Shown here in pieces: positions 1-14,160 of a stretch of DNA of 64,000 bases (position 1 is its first letter; each line of letters starts with the position of its first letter). Source of the stretch: Vespa crabro (lineage: Eukaryota; Arthropoda; Insecta; Hymenoptera; Vespidae); NCBI RefSeq assembly GCF_910589235.1, contig NC_060971.1, forward strand, positions 62,001 to 126,000. The letters are read 5' to 3'. A program made the translations under genes and the position numbers. The notes beneath the pieces were generated by a model, which worked only from the letters and a program-made list of their open reading frames with translations, ran no database searches and was not told the origin of the DNA.

Positions 1-1786
1 TATTATTGTTATTATCACTATTATCGTTATTATCGATATTATAATTATTATTATAGTTATTGTCGTTAATATTATTATTATTATTACAATTTTTGTTCAA
101 ATTATATTTATCATCATAATTATTATTATTAGTTTTATTGTTATTACCGTCATTATCCGTTATTATTATTATTGCTATTATCGTTATTATATTTATTGTT
201 ATTATCGTAATTATCGTTATCATCGTTATAACGATTATTATTATTACCGTCACTATCGTAATTATTATTATAATTATTTTCGTTACTATCTTTATTATTA
301 TAATTACTATTATCGTTATTGACATTATAATCGTTTTTATTGTCATAATTATTATTATTATCGATATTATCTTTAATAATGTTATTATTTTTATCGACAT
401 TATCGTTATTATCATTATTATTATTATCCTTATTATAGTTATAGTTGTTATGATTGTTATTATTGGTACTATTATAATCGTTATTATCGTTAATAACGTT
501 ACTATTGTAATATTGTCATTTTTATTACTATTATTACCGTTATTATCATTATAATCGTTAATATTGCTATAATTGTAATTATTTTTATTAAAATTATCGA
601 TATAATCGTTAATATTGTCATTATTATTATCGAATTTATATGTTATTATCGTTATTACTTTTATCGTTATTATCGTTATTATTATTAACGATATTATCGT
701 TATTATTGTTATAATTGTCATTATTATCTACGACATTTTCGTTATTATTGTTATTATTGTTATTATTATTATTGTATTAGTTATTATCATAATTATCATT
801 ATTTTCGTTAATATCGTTATTATCTTTTTTATAATTATTATTATTTTTATCGTTATTATCATTATTATCGTTATTATTATTATTACTATTGTCGCTATTA
901 TCTTTATTACTTTTATCGTTATTCTCTTTATTATTGTTATTAATGTTATTATTATTTTCATTACTATCGTTATTATCGATAATATTGTTATTATTATTAT
1001 CGATGTTAACGTTATTATTGTTATTGTTAATGTAGTAAATATCTTTATTTTTATTATTATTATTATCGATATTATCGTTATTATTGTTATTGTTATTATC
1101 GTTATTAAAATTAATATAGATGTAATCTTTTTTATTATTATTATTACTATCGTAATTATCATTATTATCGATTTTATTGTTATTATTATTATTAATATTA
1201 TCGTTATTATCGTTATTATTGTTACTATCATTTTTAATATAATTATCATTATTATCGTTATTATCGTTATTATCTTTATTAATATTAATACTATTATCAT
1301 TATTAACGTTATTATTATTATCTTTTTTATCGAAATTTTCGTTGTTATTATAGTTATAATTATTACTATTATCGTTATTATTTTTATTATCGTTAATATC
1401 GTTCTTGTCTTTATTATTAATATTATTATAAACCTTTATTATCATTATAATTTTTATTATTGTTACTATTATTATTATTTTCGTTACTTTCGTTATTACT
1501 GTTTTCATTATTATCGTTATTATTGTTATTGTTATTATTATTATTATCGTTATTATTGTTAATATTGTTATTATTATTATCGATATTATCATTATTATCG
1601 ATATTATTTTTCGTTAATATCGTTATTATCGCAATTGTAGTTATTATTGTTATTAATCCTACAGTTATTATCGTCATTGTAGTTATTATTATTAATATTG
1701 TTATTATTACTACTATTATTATCATTATTTCCGTAATTATCGTTGTTAACGTTAATATTATAATCGTTATTATCGTTTTTACCGTA

Positions 1787-1833
<47 letters not shown>

Positions 1834-1866
1834 TGTCGTTAATATCGTAATTATCTTTATTATTAT
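1..1866 (+). repeat. TTATTATCG satellite block 1
   Basis: This stretch is a near-continuous array of the 9-bp unit TTATTATCG with TTATTATTG, TTATTATCA and TTA variants, with the unit on the + strand. It holds no gene. Long frames rich in Ile/Val here (for example 615-1562) are a by-product of the repeat, since ATT-ATC-GTT lacks stops. The block is an inverted copy of 35105-36968, base x pairing with about 36968 minus x, and ends exactly at the TG of an LTR. Confidence 0.95.
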
Positions 1867-2150
1867 TGTAAAGAAAGTATACTTTCTCCAGGTAGATTTG
1901 TCACGCGTCTCATGGCCCGCCCTTCCTTTGTTTTTGTTATCTACAAATTCTTTTGTTACCTACAAAGCGAGCCGTTAAGATTTGGGGAGAGAAACTGGCA
2001 GTAAGAAATAGAACGTAGACGAGAGATGTAGTACGAGAATAAAATATAAAATTTAACAGAGTGAACAATAAACGTGAATTGTCGTTTCTTTGTTCACAGA
2101 GAAACATATTTCCGTTTGACACTTCACCCTAATTAAAACGAGTTAAAATA
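1867..2150 (+). repeat. 5' LTR, 3'-truncated
   Basis: It begins TGTAAAG at 1867 and aligns without gaps to 4327-4610 (offset 2460), with about four differences. It stops at GTTAAAATA (2150), 19 bp short of the full 303-bp LTR, where the internal deletion joins it to pol. The start TGTAAAG, rather than TGTAATG, is shared with the 5' LTR of the partner copy. Confidence 0.92.
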
Positions 2151-3149
2151 TTCGTTACACAAGAGGGACACTTCCAATGGACATGTCTACCGTTCGGACT
2201 AAAAACATCACCAGCCATTTTCCAGAGAATAGTATCGAATATTCTAAGAAAGCACAAATTGAAAGATTTTTCAGAGAATTACATAGACGACATATTAATT
2301 TTTTCAGTATCATTTGAAGAACACATAGAACACATAGAAGGAGTAATGAAGGCAATAGTAAACGAAGGTTTCAGACTAAAATTTAAAAAATGTACATTTG
2401 CAACAGAATCAGTAAAATATCTCGGACACATAATAGAGCACAATACAGTAAGACCAGTAAAGGATAATCTAATTTCAATACGAAATTTTCCTACTCCAAA
2501 AACTCAAAAGAACATTAGACAATTTCTTGGAAAAATAAACTTTTATCACGAATACATACCGAAAAGCTCAATACAACTAAACCCATTACATAGACTGTTA
2601 AGAAAAAATGAAAAGTTCATATGGTCTGAGGTGTGTGAGAAATCCTTCAAAGGTATAAAAAATCTACTATGCTCTCAACCAGTGTTGCAAATATTTGACA
2701 GGAATTTACCAATAAGAATTTACACGGATGCATCACTGGAAGGCATTGGTGCGATATTTAAGCAAGTACAGAGTGATGGTAAAGAAAAGCCAGAAGCATA
2801 CTTTTCGAAAAAGTTAAATGATTCAGAAAAGAGAAAAAAGGCAAGTTATTTAGAATGCCTGGCAATCAAGGAAGCGGTAAAATAATGGCAACATTGGTTG
2901 ATCGGAAGAAAATTCACGATATTCACAGACCATAAACCATTAGAAGGTATGAATATAAAAGCTAGAACAGATGAAGAACTTGGAGAATTAACATATTATT
3001 TATCTCAATATGACTTTCAAATAAAATATATTCCGGGAAAAGATAACGCTGAAGCAGATAGTCTAAGCAGAAATCCAGTACTGGAATCATCCGAAAATAC
3101 GGAAGAAATACTAAGAATAATTACCCTAATAAAAATAAAAGAAATATAA
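2151..3149 (+). pseudogene. pol: pol fragment: RT palm/thumb and RNase H
   Basis: The frame is open from the deletion junction. It encodes an RT segment starting at the TQEGHFQW region, with LPFGLKTSPA (motif B area) and the catalytic motif YIDD followed by ILIFS near 2284-2300. After it come the thumb and connection (GHIIEH, FLGKINFY) and a Ty3/gypsy RNase H. The three acidic RNase H positions are visible in TDAS, ECLA and TDHKPL. A TAA at 2883-2885 interrupts RNase H; the partner copy has a Tyr codon there. A second in-frame TAA at 3147-3149, after the PGKDNAEADSLSR motif, is shared by both copies and so predates the duplication. The N-terminal RT half is deleted. It is a remnant and not functional. 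Confidence 0.92.
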
Positions 3150-3902
3150 ACAGATCATAAAGAAAATATAACATTGCAAAAGACCAAATCAAAACTAATA
3201 GAAAAAGACGGGATATTCTATAAAAAAATTAGAAACAAAGAAAAAATAATCTTATCTACAGAACTAAGCTTAAAATTAATTAAAGAAATACATTCTGAAT
3301 GGTGTCATATAGGCATCCAACAAATGATAAGCAGGATATCTCCTTACTACACAGCTAAAGGAATAACGGCAAATATAAAAAAAGTTTGCCAAAACTGCGA
3401 AATATGCATTAAGAACAAATCCAGGGGGCAAGGAAAATGTGGACGAATGTCACAACTAGGAACGGCAACGCAACCGTTCGAAATCATGTCAATAGATACC
3501 ATCGGAGGCTTCGGAGGACAAAGATCAACAAAAAGATACCTTCATCTACTGGTGGATCATTTTACAAGTTACGCGTTCATGAGAACATCAAAAACCCAGA
3601 GTGCAACGGATTTCATCAAGCTGATAAGTGGAATACTAGAAACCGACATAATAGGAGTGATACTCGCAGATCAATACCCGGGAATAAACTCAAAAGAATT
3701 TAGGGAATTTCTCATAAAAAAGGATACGAAACTGTTTTTTACGGCTGTCAATGCGCCCTTTTCCCACGGTCTGAACGAGAGACTGAATCAGACATTAGTA
3801 AACAAAATAAGATGCAGAATAAACGAGAAAGGAAAAAAAGAGCTTGGACAACGATCGCTAGAGAATGTTTGGATAAATACAATGAAACAGAGCATACAGT
3901 AA
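3150..3902 (+). pseudogene. pol: pol fragment: integrase zinc and catalytic core
   Basis: This continues the same frame as the RT/RNase H segment after the TAA at 3147. The N-terminal HHCC zinc module is visible as a His-x4-His pair in IHSEWCHIG and the CQNC pair. The DDE core follows: Asp in MSIDTIGG, Asp in ILADQYPG and Glu in HGLNERLNQ. I count 35 residues between the second Asp and the Glu, the classic D-35-E spacing. The reading frame then runs into nonsense and stops at 3900-3902, because the true continuation is in another frame after an A7 run at 3833-3839. The same A7 break is present in the inverted partner. It would have joined cDNA to target DNA, but is now broken. Confidence 0.9.
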
Positions 3903-4273
3903 CCAGCTTCAGGCCTAAATATTTGTTAGATGGCATAATCACCAGCATTCTACCCGAAGAGATAAAAAAAAGAAAAAATGATAAAGAAAATTGGATAAGA
4001 GATAAAGAACTAGACCTAGAAAGAACAAAAAGATCACATGAATATAACAAAAGAATATTTAATAAGAATAGAAAGCATCACCAATTTAACACAGGAGATT
4101 TGGTGTATATAGAAGATGGCAATAGGTTGAATAGAAAGAAATTAGACGAATTGAGAATTGGCCCTTTACAAATAATAAAAAAAATTTCAGAGTCTATATA
4201 CGAAATAAAAACAGGGAAACAGAAACAAGAAACCGGATTCTTCCACATAACAAACCTACTTCCGATTACATAG
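3841..4273 (+). pseudogene. pol: pol fragment: integrase C-terminal (GPY/F-type) region
   Basis: This frame carries on the integrase after a one-base slip at the A7 run (3833-3839). It encodes the helical end of the core (RAWTTIARECLDKYNETEH), a basic linker, and a chromatin/DNA-binding tail with GDLVYIEDG and ELRIGPLQIIKKI, resembling the GPY/F module of Ty3/gypsy integrases. It ends with TAG at 4271-4273, about 40 bp before the polypurine tract, as expected for the end of pol; no envelope gene follows. It is intact to the stop in this copy, whereas the partner is broken earlier. Confidence 0.85.
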
Positions 4274-4315
4274 GATGGAGAAGAGGATTAAAAATTGTTG
4301 ATACTTCATCCGGTC

Positions 4316-4326
4316 GGGGGGGGAGA
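4316..4326 (+). other. polypurine tract of LTR element
   Basis: The G8-AGA purine run ends exactly where the 3' LTR begins (TGTAATG at 4327). In LTR retroelements this is the primer site for plus-strand DNA synthesis. Confidence 0.85.
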
Positions 4327-4629
4327 TGTAATGAAAGTATACTTTCTCCAGGTAGATTTGTCACGCGTCTCATGGCCCGCTCTTCCTTTGTTTTTGTTAT
4401 CTACAAATTCTTTTGTTACCTACAAAGCGAGCCGTTAAGATTTGGGGAGAGAAACTGGCAGTAAGAAATAGAACGTAGACGAGAGATGTAGTACGAGAAT
4501 AAAATATAAAATTTAACAGAGTGAACAATAAACGTGAATTGTCGTTTCTTTGTTCACAGAGAAACATCTTTCCGTTTGTCACTTCACCCTAATTAAAACG
4601 AGTTAAAATAAAAAAATTAAGATATTATA
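4327..4629 (+). repeat. 3' LTR, full length 303 bp
   Basis: It starts TGTAAT and ends ATTATA, a near-perfect short terminal inverted repeat of the expected TG...CA type with a changed last dinucleotide. It directly follows the polypurine tract. The length agrees with both LTRs of the partner copy. The satellite resumes at 4630. Target-site duplication cannot be judged because both flanks are repeats of the same triplets. Confidence 0.9.
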
Positions 4630-7070
4630 TTATTATTATTATAATCGATATTATCCTTATAATCGTTATAATTTTTATTATCATCGTCGTTTTAATTGTT
4701 ATTATTGTTTTCGTTATTATCGTTATTCTAGTTATTATTGTCATTATTGTAATTATTACTACTATTATTATCGTTACTATCGTGTTTACTGTTGATATTA
4801 TTAATTTGCTATTATTAATAACATTATTAACGTTATAATCGTTATTTCGTTATTATCGTTATTATCTTTATTATTTGCCATTATTATTGACGTTATTGTC
4901 GTTGTTATCTCTATTAACGTTATTTTTGAAATAATTATTATCGTTATTATCGTTATTCTTATTTTTATCGTTATTACAATTATTATCATTATAAGCGTAT
5001 TATGGTTATTATTATTATTATTATTGCTATTGTTATTAGTACCGTTATTTTCTTAATTATCTTCAATAACGTTATCGTCATTAATAGTATTATTGTTATT
5101 ATCGTTATTTTTGTTATTATTATTATCGTCATTATCTTATAATATCGATATTATCGTTATTATTGTCATTATTATTATCGTTATTATCATTATTATCGTT
5201 ATTATCGTTGCTATTGTTCTTCTTATTATTATTATTCTTATTATCGTAATTATTGTTATTGTTGTTATTAACTACATTAGCGTTAGTATCGTTATTATTG
5301 ATATCATTATTATTATTGTCGTTAATATCGTTATTATCCTTATTGTTAGTATTATTATTATCGATATTATCGTTATTATCGATAATACTAGTATTATTAT
5401 TATTATTATTATAAGTATTAACGTTACTCTTGTCATTATTATTAACGTTATTATGGTCCTTATAGATATTATTATTATTATTTTTATTATTACTATTATT
5501 ATTATCGTTATCATCGTTATTATCATTATGGTTGTTATTATTATTATCACTATTTACCGTTTTATTGTTATTTATGTTATTATTATTTCTGTCATTAACA
5601 TTATTAACGTTATTATCTTTTTTATTGATTTCATTATTGTCTTTATTATCGTTGTTATCGTAATACTCGTCATTAATATTATTATTAGTATAGCTATTAT
5701 CAATCTTATCGTTATTACCGTTATTATTATTGTTATTAATATATTTATTATCCTTATATTGTTATTATCAATATTATTATTATTTCTATTATAATTATTA
5801 TCGGTATTAGCGTTATTAGTATTACTATTATTATCGTTATTATCATTACTATCGTTATTAGTATTACTATTATTATCATTATTATCGTTATTATTGTTCT
5901 TATTATTTCCGTTATTAACGTTTTTACTGTTATTATTGTTATTAAAGTTATTATTATTATTATTATTATCCTTATATTTGTTATTATCGTTACAATCGTT
6001 ATTATCGATATTATTGTACCGCTATTATCGTAAATTATCTCCATTTTTCTTTATTGTTTAATATTGTATTCGTTATTATTATTAATCGATATTATTGTTA
6101 TTATTTATAATATTATTATCGCTATTTTTATTATCGTCATTATCGTCATTATTGATGTTATTATTATCGTTATTAACGTTATTATCGTTATTATTTTTCT
6201 CATTATTATTGTTATAATCGTTAATATTGTTATTATTATTATTATTATTATTGTTATTATCATTATTATTGTTTATGTCGTTAATATCTTCTTTACCTTA
6301 TTATTATTTTTATTATTATCGTCATTATCGTTAATATTGAAACTATCGATATTATTATTATTACTTTAATCGTATTTATCGTATCATTATTATCGTTCTT
6401 ATTGTTATTATCACTATTATCGTTAATATCGTTATTATAGTTTTATTGATATCGTTATTATCGTTGATAGCGTTATTAACTTATTTTTGTTATTATTATT
6501 ATTATCTTTTTTATCGTTTTTATCATTATTATTGTTATTATTATTATCGTTATAATCGTTATTATTGTTATTATTATTATTATTACTATTATTATTGTTA
6601 TTATCATTATTGTCATTTTTTTCGTTATTATTGTCATTATTACTATCGTTATTATCGTAATTATCTTTGTTAATGTTACTATTGTTAGTACTAATATCAT
6701 TCTTATCATTATTAATCGTTTCATCGTTATTATTATTATTATTAATATCGTTATTATCGTTGTTATCTATATTATTCTTATAATTATTACCGTTATTTTC
6801 CTTATTATCGTTATTAATGTTTTATTATTATTGTAATTATCATTATTATTAGTATAATTATATTATTTATTATCATTAATATCTTTATTATCGATTATAT
6901 TTTTAATAATATTATTGTTATTATAGTTATTATTATTATTATTATTATAATAGTTATTGTCATTATTACCGTTATTTTCATTATTATTGTTATTATTAAT
7001 ATTACTATTATCGTTATTATCGTTATTGTCATTATTACTATTAATATTTTTATTATTATTAACGTTATTA

Positions 7071-7172
7071 TCGTTACTATCACTATTAGCATTATAATTT
7101 TTATTATTATTATCGTTATTATCGTTACTATCACTATTAGCGTTATAATTTTTATTATTTTTATCGTTATTA
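7071..7172 (+). repeat. 51-bp tandem duplication in satellite
   Basis: The phrase TCGTTACTATCACTATTAGC recurs at 7071 and 7122, each followed by an ATAATTTTTATTAT stretch. It shows that the array grows by local duplication of multi-unit blocks as well as by 3-bp or 9-bp slippage. Confidence 0.75.
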
Positions 7173-8028
7173 TCGTTATTATCGTTATTATTATTATTAT
7201 TGTTATTATTGTTAATATAGCTATTTTTGTTATTATTATTATATTATTATTATTATTATTATTGTTACTATCTATATTATTATTATTACTATTAGCGTTA
7301 TAATAGTTAATATTGTTAATATCTTTTTTATTATTATCACTACTATTGCTAATATCGTTATTATCGTTATTATTGTTATTATTATTATCGTTATTACCGG
7401 TAATATCGTCGTTATCTTCATTAATATTATTACTATTTTTATTATCGTTATTATTATAATCGTTATTGTCGTTATTATCGTCATTAACGTTATTATTTTA
7501 TTATTATTATGGTTATTACTGATATTATCGTTATTATCTTTATTATAGTTTTTTTTCTTTATTATTATTATTATTATTATTATTATAGATAATATTGTAA
7601 CTATTAATATTATTATTATTTCAATTCTCGTTATTATCGTTAATATTATTATCTTAATTTTCGTTTTTGTATTCATTATACAAACTACTATTATAATTAT
7701 TATCGATATTATCATTAATATTGTCATTATTATTATCGATATTATCATTATTATCGTCATTATTATTATCATTAATATCGTTATTATCGTTAGTAATGTT
7801 ATTATTGTTATTATTACTACAATTATTATCGTTGTTATCGTTATTATCGTTATTATTGTTTATATTGTTATTATTATAAGTATGATTATTGTTATTATCG
7901 TTATTGTCGTTATTATCGTTTTTATTGCTAGTAATGTTATTATTATTGTCATTCTTATCATTATAATCATTATTATGGTTATTATTGTTATTAGTATTAT
8001 CGTTACTTCCATTATTATCATTAATATC

Positions 8029-8029
<1 letters not shown>

Positions 8030-8092
<63 letters not shown>
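8030..8092 (+). repeat. pure (TTA)21 microsatellite
   Basis: Sixty-three bases of uninterrupted TTA. It is a likely slippage-expanded, hypervariable tract inside the more degenerate satellite. Confidence 0.95.
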
Positions 8093-8096
<4 letters not shown>

Positions 8097-11000
8097 TATT
8101 ATCGTTAATATCGTTACCATCGTTACTATCGCTAATATAGATATTAGCATTATATATAGTATTATATAATCTTTATTAGTATTATTAATATTATCGTTTT
8201 TATCATTAGTATAGTTATTATTGTTATTATTATCGATGTAATCGTTATTAACCTTAATGTCGTTATAAATATCATTTTTAGCATCTTCATTATCTTTATC
8301 ATCGATATTATTGTTATTATTACTATTCTTATTATCATAATTATTATTATGCATTATTATCGTTACTGTCGTCATTATTATTTTTATTATTATCGTTATT
8401 ATCATTATTATCAATGCTTTTATTTTCGTTATTATCGTAATTATCGTTATTATCGTTCTATTTCTTATTATTACTATCGTCATTAACGTTATTGTTATTA
8501 TCGATATTATCATTATTATTATTATTATTATTTTCGATATTATCGATAATATTGTTATTATTATTATTGATATTAACGTTTTATCTTATTATTATTATCG
8601 ATATTATCGTTGTTATGTTCATTACCGCTATTATTGTTATAATTGTTATAATTACTATTATTATTATCGTTGTTATCGTTATTATCATTATTATGATTAT
8701 TATTTTTCTCGTTAGTATCGTTATTATTTTTATTATTATTTTCGTTATTAACTTAATTATCGTTATTAATATTAATATTATTATCATTTTTATCGTCATT
8801 GTCGTTATTAATGTTACAATCGTGTTCATCATTATTACTATTATCGTTATTATCGTTATTGTTTTTGTCGTTATTATAGTTATTTTCGTTATAATTGTTA
8901 TTATTGTCATTATTACTATTATTACCGTCATTATCTTTATTATCAATATTATTGTTATTATTATGAATATTACTATTCTTTTTATTTTTATAATAGTTAT
9001 TATCGTTATTATTGTTATTATTATTATAATTATTATCGTTAATATCGTTATTATCGCTATTATAATTATTTTTATTAACGTTATTATTGTTTTTATCGTT
9101 ATTGTTATTATTGCTATTATCGTTATTATCGTTATTAATATTATTATTATATAATGTTATTATCGTTGTTATCGTTATTATTGTTATTAATATTATGGAT
9201 ATTCTCGTAATAATCGTTATTATTATTATCGTTTTAATAGTTGTTACCGTTAATACTGTAATTACCTTTATTATTATTATTATTATTATTGTTGTTATCG
9301 TTATTGCAGTTAATATCGATATTAATATTATTATTGTTATGAATACTACTATTATTATCGTTATTATCGTAATTATCGATATTATTAATGCTATTATTAT
9401 AATTATAATTACATTTATTATCGTTATTATCGTTATTATTGTTTTTATTTTCATCGTTATTTTCATTAATATCGTTGTTATCTATATTACTATTATTATT
9501 ATTATTATCGTTAAAAGCGTTATTTTCCTTATTATTATTATTATTACTCTTATCGTTATTGTTACAATCGCTTTATCCTTATTATCGTTATTTTTGTTAT
9601 TCTTATTATTATCATTGACGATGTTATTTTTAATATTGTTATTATTATTATCGATGTTTTCGTTATTATTGTAACTAATGTTATTATTACTAGTATTATT
9701 CCCGTTGTTATCTTTGTTGTCTATTATTGTTATTATTATAAATATTATTATCTTTATTATCATTATAATCGTCCTTATCGTAATTATTGTTGTTACTATT
9801 ACCGACAATATCGTTAATAACTTTATTATTTTTATTAATACTATAATTATTATTGTTATTATCGTTATTAACGTTATTTAATTATTATCGTTATTTTCAT
9901 TAATATTGTTATTATTGTTATGGTAATTATCGTTATTATTATTATTATTATTGCCGTTTTTATCGTAACAATCGTTATTATTATAAGCGTTAATATCGTT
10001 TTTATCATTATTATTGTTAATATTATTTTTATTATCGATATTATCTTTAATATTGTTATGTTAGTATCGATACTATGTTAATTATCGTTATTATTAATAT
10101 CGTTATTATCGTTTGTATCGTTATTAACGTTATAATTGTTATTATTACTACTATTATTATCGCGATTATCGTTAATATCGTTATTATTTTTATTATTTTT
10201 AATATTATTATCGTTTTTATCATTATAATTGTTATAAATATTATTGTTATTATTGTCGTTATTATCTTTATTTTCGTTATTATCGATATTTCCTTATTAC
10301 TATAATCGTAATTTTCGTTTATATTTTTACTGTTGTTAATATTACTTTTGTTATCGATATTATCAATACTAATGTTATTGCTATTATCGATAATATAGTT
10401 ATTGTAGTTATTATTATTATCGTTAATATCGTTATTATTATCATCATTATTATTTTTGTTATCAATATTACAGCTATTGTTATTAACATTATTATTATTT
10501 TTATTATAATTATTATTATTATCGATACTATTGTTATTTCCGTTCTTATTATTTTCGATAGTAACATTATTATAGTTGTTATTAATATCGTAAATAACGT
10601 TATTATCTTATTAATGTTATTATTGTTAATTATACTATTATTATTATCGTTATTATCGTTAATATCGTTATTAATATTATTCTTATTATTATAGTTTTTA
10701 TCGCTATTATCGTTTATATCGACATAATCCATAATATGACTATAATTATTATCCTAATTATCTTTATTATTATTATCATTAATATCGTTATTATCGTTTC
10801 TATCTTTATTATTTATTATTACTATTATCATTGTTACCGTTATTATTTTTAACGTTATTATCATTGTTATCGTTATTATTGTTTTTAGTATTATCGTTAT
10901 TATCATTATTACCGTCTTTTGTTATTATTATCATTGTTATTATGGCTATTATTGTTATTATCGTTATCGATATTATCTATAACATCGGTATTATTATTAT

Positions 11001-12394
11001 AGTTAATACCATTATGTTCGTCATTATATTTATTATTGTTATTATTACTAATATTATTATCATTATTATTTTTAATATTGTTATTATTAATACTATTATT
11101 ATCGTTTTTATCGTCAATATCGTTATTATTATTATTTTTACAATCCTTTTTATTGTTATTATTACTATTAATTCTATCGTTATTATTATTATTATCGACA
11201 TTATTGTTAATATTGATAATCTCGTTATTGCATATATTATTATTATAATTATTATCTTTATTATCGTTACTATTGTTACTATTGTTGTTACTATTATCGT
11301 TATTATCGTTACTATTATTATCGTTATTATCTTAATTATAGTTATTACTATTATTATTATTAAGGTTAATATCGTCAATATTGATACTATTGTTATTATT
11401 ACTACTATTATCATCTTTAATATAATTATTATTATTTTTATTATTATTTTTGTCGTTATTATCGTTATTATTGTTAATATTATTATCGTTTTTATCATTA
11501 ATATCGTCATTAATAATATTATTATTATCATTATTATTATTATTATCGTTAATGTCGTTATTATCCTTTTTATTATTATTTTTATCATCGTTATTATCGT
11601 TATAATCTTTATTATCATTATTAACATTATTAATATTATCATTATTGTCGTTATTATTAATATAGTTATTATGGTAATTATCGTTGTTATCGTTATTATT
11701 ATTATTATTATTATTATCTTTATTATCGTCATTATCGTTATTATTATTATCTCCATTAACGTTATAATCTTAATTATTATTATTGTTATTATTGTAATTA
11801 TCGTTATTATCGTTATTTTCTTTATTACTACAATCCTTATTATCGTTTTTATCGTTATTATTGTTATTATTATTATTATTATCGATAATATCGTCATTAT
11901 TGTTATTATTATTATCGTTGTCATCGTTATTACCTTTATTTTCGATATTATTATTATTATTACTAATGTTATTATTGTAATTCTTTTTATCGTTATTATC
12001 GTTAATATTGTTGTCAGCTTTATTATTATTATTATTATTATCGTTATTATCGTTATTATTGTTATTTTTATTATTATTGTTTTTATTATTATCGATATTA
12101 TCGTTATTATCGTCACTATCGTTATTATTATTATTATTGCTAACCTTATTTTCCATATGATCGTTATTATTCTTATTATTATTAATATTATTTTCGTTAT
12201 TACCATTATAATCGATAATATTATTATTATTGTCGTTTTTGTTTTTATTACCATTATTATTATAATTGTTATTATCGCATCTATCGTTATTATTCGTATT
12301 ATTATTATTATCGACATTATCGTTAATATTGTTATTGTTATTATAAATACGATCGTTAATAACGGTATTATTAAAATCGTTAATGTCGTTATTA

Positions 12395-12441
<47 letters not shown>

Positions 12442-13719
12442 ATCGTTATTATCCTTATTAATTTTTTTACTTTTATTAATATTAATATTATTATCCTTAT
12501 TATCGTTTCTATCTTTTTAATTATTATTACTATTATTGTTATTATCGTTATATTTATTATCGTTATTATCGTTATTATTGTTATTATTATTTTGGATATT
12601 ATCTATATTTTCGTTATTATTATTATAGTTAATACCCTTATTTTCGTTATTATTGTTATTATTGTTATTATTACTAATATTATTATCGTCATTACTGTTA
12701 TTATCGTTATTATGTTTAATAATGATATTATTAATACTATTATTATCGCTATTATCGTTATTATCGTTATTAATGGTATAATTGATATTATTACTACTAT
12801 TATAACCGTTATTATCGTTTTTATCGTTATTATTGTTATTATTGTTATTGTTATTGTCGATATTATAGTTAATATTGTTGTTATTGTTATCGATATTAAA
12901 GTTATTATTGTTATTATCGTTATAATTATTATTATTATTAATATCGTTATTCTCCTTATTATCGTTATTACTGTTAATAATATTAATATTATTATCGTTA
13001 TTATCATTATAATCGTTATTATTATGATTATTATTGTTATTAATATATTTCGTTATTATCTTTATTATCGTGATTATTATAGCAGTTATTATCGTTTTTA
13101 TCGCTGTGAATGTTATTATTTTTATTATTATTATTAACGATATTATAGTTAATCTTGTTATTATTATAATCGATATTATTATAATATTGTTATTGTTATT
13201 ATCGATACTATCGTTAATATAGTTATTATAATTATCGTTAAAATCATTATTATCATTGTTATTGTTATTATTGTTATTATAAATACTATTATTATCGTTA
13301 TTAATTTTATTATCGTTATTATTTTTATTATTTTGAATATTATTTTCGTTATTCTCATTACAATCATTATTAGTTTTATTATTGTCATTATTATTATCAT
13401 TATTATCGTTATTATCGTTATTATCGGTATTATCGTTATTATCGTTATTATTGTTATCGTTATTATTGTTATTATTATTATCGTTGTTATCGTTATTATC
13501 CTTATTTTGGTTATTATTAATATTATTCTTATCGTTTTTATCGTTGTTATCGTTATTATTGTAATTATTATTTATGTTATTATCTTTATTATCGTTATTA
13601 TTGTTCTTATTATTTTTGATATTATCGTTATTATTGTTATTATTGTTATTATTATTATACTTATTATCATTATTATCGTTATTATAGTTATTATCGATAT
13701 TATCGTTATTATATTTTGT

Positions 13720-13738
13720 ATTATTATTATTATTATTA

Positions 13739-13785
<47 letters not shown>
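13720..13785 (+). repeat. (TTA)n microsatellite with one interruption
   Basis: A run of TTA triplets with a single G-containing break at 13741. Its inverted partner is the (AAT)n run at 57840-57893, which sits at the mirrored position. Confidence 0.9.
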
Positions 13786-14160
13786 GATGTCGTTATTATA
13801 GTTATTATTATTATTATTATTATCGATATTTTCGTTATTACCGATATTAATTATACGTAATATCGTTATTATCGCAATTATTGGTATTATTGTTATTATT
13901 ACTACTATTATTATCGTTATTATTGTTAATATTGTTATTATAACTACTATTATCGTTATTATCGTCATTATTAATATTATTGTTATTATTATAAATATTA
14001 TTATCGTTATTATCATTATAATTGTTATTATCGTTATTACTGTTATTTTTTATTATCGTTAGTATTGTAAATATCGTTGTTATCTTTATCATTATTATTA
14101 CTGTTATTGTTATTATCGTTATTATCGTTATTATTATTATTATTATTACTATTATTATTA

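Larger units (their letters stand above)
1867..4629 (+). mobile_element. Ty3/gypsy-type LTR retrotransposon, internally deleted copy
   Basis: The element is bounded by two near-identical LTRs (1867-2150 and 4327-4629). It contains the last part of the reverse transcriptase, RNase H and integrase in the order RT-RNase H-IN, which is the Ty3/gypsy order rather than the copia order. The 5' LTR runs straight into RT coding sequence at 2150/2151. Compared with its partner at 30320-35104, about 2.0 kb are missing: the last 19 bp of the 5' LTR, gag, protease and the RT fingers. It lies in satellite whose flanks on both sides match those of the partner, so the two are one insertion duplicated in inverted orientation. 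The element cannot move itself. A copia origin is excluded by the domain order; the family name is not determined. Confidence 0.93.
4630..14160 (+). repeat. TTATTATCG satellite block 2
   Basis: About 9.5 kb of the same degenerate 9-bp satellite lies on the + strand and contains no gene. The first 155 bp mirror 30150-30319 beside the LTR element. From about 12600 onwards it mirrors 57451-59010. Local duplications are visible, such as two 51-bp units at 7071-7172. It contains pure (TTA)n runs and very long spurious frames, including one of 768 codons at 10831-13137. Confidence 0.95.

Noticed and set aside
3902..4326. Envelope gene downstream of pol, which would make it an errantivirus-like element
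   Set aside because: Only the integrase C-terminal tail fits before the polypurine tract in both copies.
10831..13137. Long Ile/Val-rich open frame, and many similar ones on both strands, as genes
   Set aside because: They follow the phase of the TTATTATCG repeat, overlap equally long antisense frames, lack any domain, and vary in length between mirrored copies.
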